A DNA stretch of 64,000 nucleotides, from the NCBI RefSeq assembly GCF_000517025.1, contig NZ_KI912094.1, positions 74,716-138,715 on the forward strand, given 5' to 3'. Positions 63,266-64,000 of the stretch are shown piece after piece. Each line of letters begins with the position of its first letter. Position 1 is the first letter of the stretch. The translations under genes were made by a program, and so were the position numbers. The notes under the pieces are model-generated. The model was not told the origin of the DNA. It saw only the letters and a program-made list of their open reading frames with translations, and did not search any database. This DNA is from Halonatronum saccharophilum DSM 13868 (GTDB taxonomy: Bacteria; Bacillota; Halanaerobiia; Halobacteroidales; Halobacteroidaceae).

Positions 63266-64000
63266 TTACAAATTCCTCTTAACTATATCTCCATTATTAT
63301 CTATCTTAACCACATAACCTCTAATCCTTCCATCTCTACGACCTGTACCTGCTAAATAATAGTAATCTCCATCAGTAGATTCAGCAATAGAATGGATATA
63401 GGTTCCATAATCACCTAAATGTTTTGCATTTCTTAAGTTGTTATCAACTTTATAAACTACTCCATTACTTCCGTCTGTTCCTACTAAGATATATCCATCA
63501 TCTACATTCAATAGATCACGGAAGATACTAACATCTGAAATATTAGTTGAATCTTTAATCTCTATTTTACCACTACTTAGATCAACCCTTGCTACATATC
63601 CATTATCTCCTACCACTACAAATTCATCCTCTTCACCGATAAAGCCATGATTATCTTCACCTTTTAACTTCCATAAACGTGGCAGACTTGAAGATCCTCC
63701 ATATGATCCATACACCTCTTGTAATTCAAAAGTATCATTAAACCTCATCAATATTCCATTTGAATTATCTCTACTATTACCTACCAATCCAGCAGCTAAG
63801 AAGCCATCCTTTGTCCTCACTATAGACTCTAAATTATAGTATTTTTCAGTTAGCAAAGCATCATCTTTAACAATTATTGTATTCATATTTTCTCCATCTA
63901 CTGACCCTTCATTCTCATTTACAATATCTACTACTACTATATATGGATCCATCTTGCTTTGACTGCTAATCCCTATATTTCCAACTGCCACCATTTGGTC
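63266..64000 (-). CDS. Beta-propeller-like repeat protein (partial, 5' end outside window)
   Basis: About 244 visible residues, open to the window end (reading continues before the first Met). Repeated blades of the kind DGFLAAGL, GEEDEFVVVGDNGYVARVD, DDGYILVGTDGSNGVVYKVD and GDYYYLAGTGRRDGRIRGYVVKID are separated by about 50 residues, suggesting a propeller with Gly/Asp loops. Likely secreted or surface-exposed; function and full length unknown. The neighbouring gene encodes an outer-membrane barrel protein. Confidence 0.7.
   Translation of the reverse strand, partial: DQMVAVGNIGISSQSKMDPYIVVVDIVNENEGSVDGENMNTIIVKDDALLTEKYYNLESIVRTKDGFLAAGLVGNSRDNSNGILMRFNDTFELQEVYGSYGGSSSLPRLWKLKGEDNHGFIGEEDEFVVVGDNGYVARVDLSSGKIEIKDSTNISDVSIFRDLLNVDDGYILVGTDGSNGVVYKVDNNLRNAKHLGDYGTYIHSIAESTDGDYYYLAGTGRRDGRIRGYVVKIDNNGDIVKRNL

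Noticed and set aside
1-64000. tRNA or rRNA genes, prophage, insertion sequences
   Set aside because: No cloverleaf with conserved arms, rRNA segment, integrase or transposase was recognised on either strand by eye.

Overview
The window looks like chromosomal DNA of a low-GC, endospore-forming bacterium of the Firmicutes. Housekeeping order matches Bacillus/Clostridia blocks (priA-def-fmt-rsmB-rlmN-prpC-prkC-rsgA-rpe; rpmB divergent from yloU-yloV; rsmD-coaD next to ylbJ; spoVS-ymdB-rny-recX-recA-cinA; gpsA-spoIVA-hup). Sporulation genes (spoIVA, spoIIP, spoVS, ylbJ, YIEGIA family) occur together with a predicted outer-membrane beta-barrel protein ending in Phe (62527-63177). A diderm spore former with this composition suggests the Halanaerobiales, for example a Halobacteroides/Orenia-like genus; the genus is an inference. 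No tRNA, rRNA, CRISPR array, prophage or insertion sequence was found.

Layout. 1-4.2 kb: riboflavin operon ribD-ribE-ribBA-ribH behind a promoter, FMN riboswitch and terminator. 4.2-20.3 kb: a long minus-strand run: UPF0104-type membrane protein, priA, def, fmt, DUF116, Zn peptidase, rsmB, rlmN, FHA protein, PP2C phosphatase, PASTA kinase, rsgA, rpe, plus a large membrane-anchored AsmA-like protein. 20.4-28.3 kb: accessory stretch with flavodiiron protein FprA, a short-chain dehydrogenase fossil, an unknown basic protein, a secreted ankyrin protein, metK with a SAM riboswitch, ylbJ and a TPR protein. 28.3-40.5 kb: coaD, rsmD, recG, DegV (FakB-like), FakA-like DAK2 protein, Asp23 protein, rpmB, ndk, pcrA, a Cys-rich orphan, ilvE, hup. 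40.6-50.5 kb: spoIVA, gpsA, plsY, der, DUF512, then YIEGIA cap, YIEGIA, spoIIP, DUF1614 and spoVS. 50.6-62.5 kb: ymdB, rny, a three-gene split Rad50/SbcC plus SbcD-like nuclease, recX, recA, a membrane metallophosphoesterase, cinA. 62.5-64 kb: outer-membrane barrel protein and a partial beta-propeller protein.

How genes fit together. FakA/FakB-like proteins, GpsA and PlsY could form a route from fatty acids to lysophosphatidic acid. PrkC, PrpC and the FHA protein form a Ser/Thr phosphorylation module. SpoIVA, SpoIIP, DUF1614, YIEGIA, YlbJ and SpoVS form a sporulation set, with sigma-E-like and sigma-H-like promoters in front of spoIVA and spoVS. RecA, RecX, the SbcCD-like set, RecG, PriA and PcrA are repair and replication-restart functions.

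The least expected signals are (i) the split Rad50-like ATPase, (ii) a 310-bp intergenic element between priA and def made of three tandem units, each with two hairpins that covary, and (iii) several dispersed families of short intergenic hairpins whose stems show paired changes between copies.
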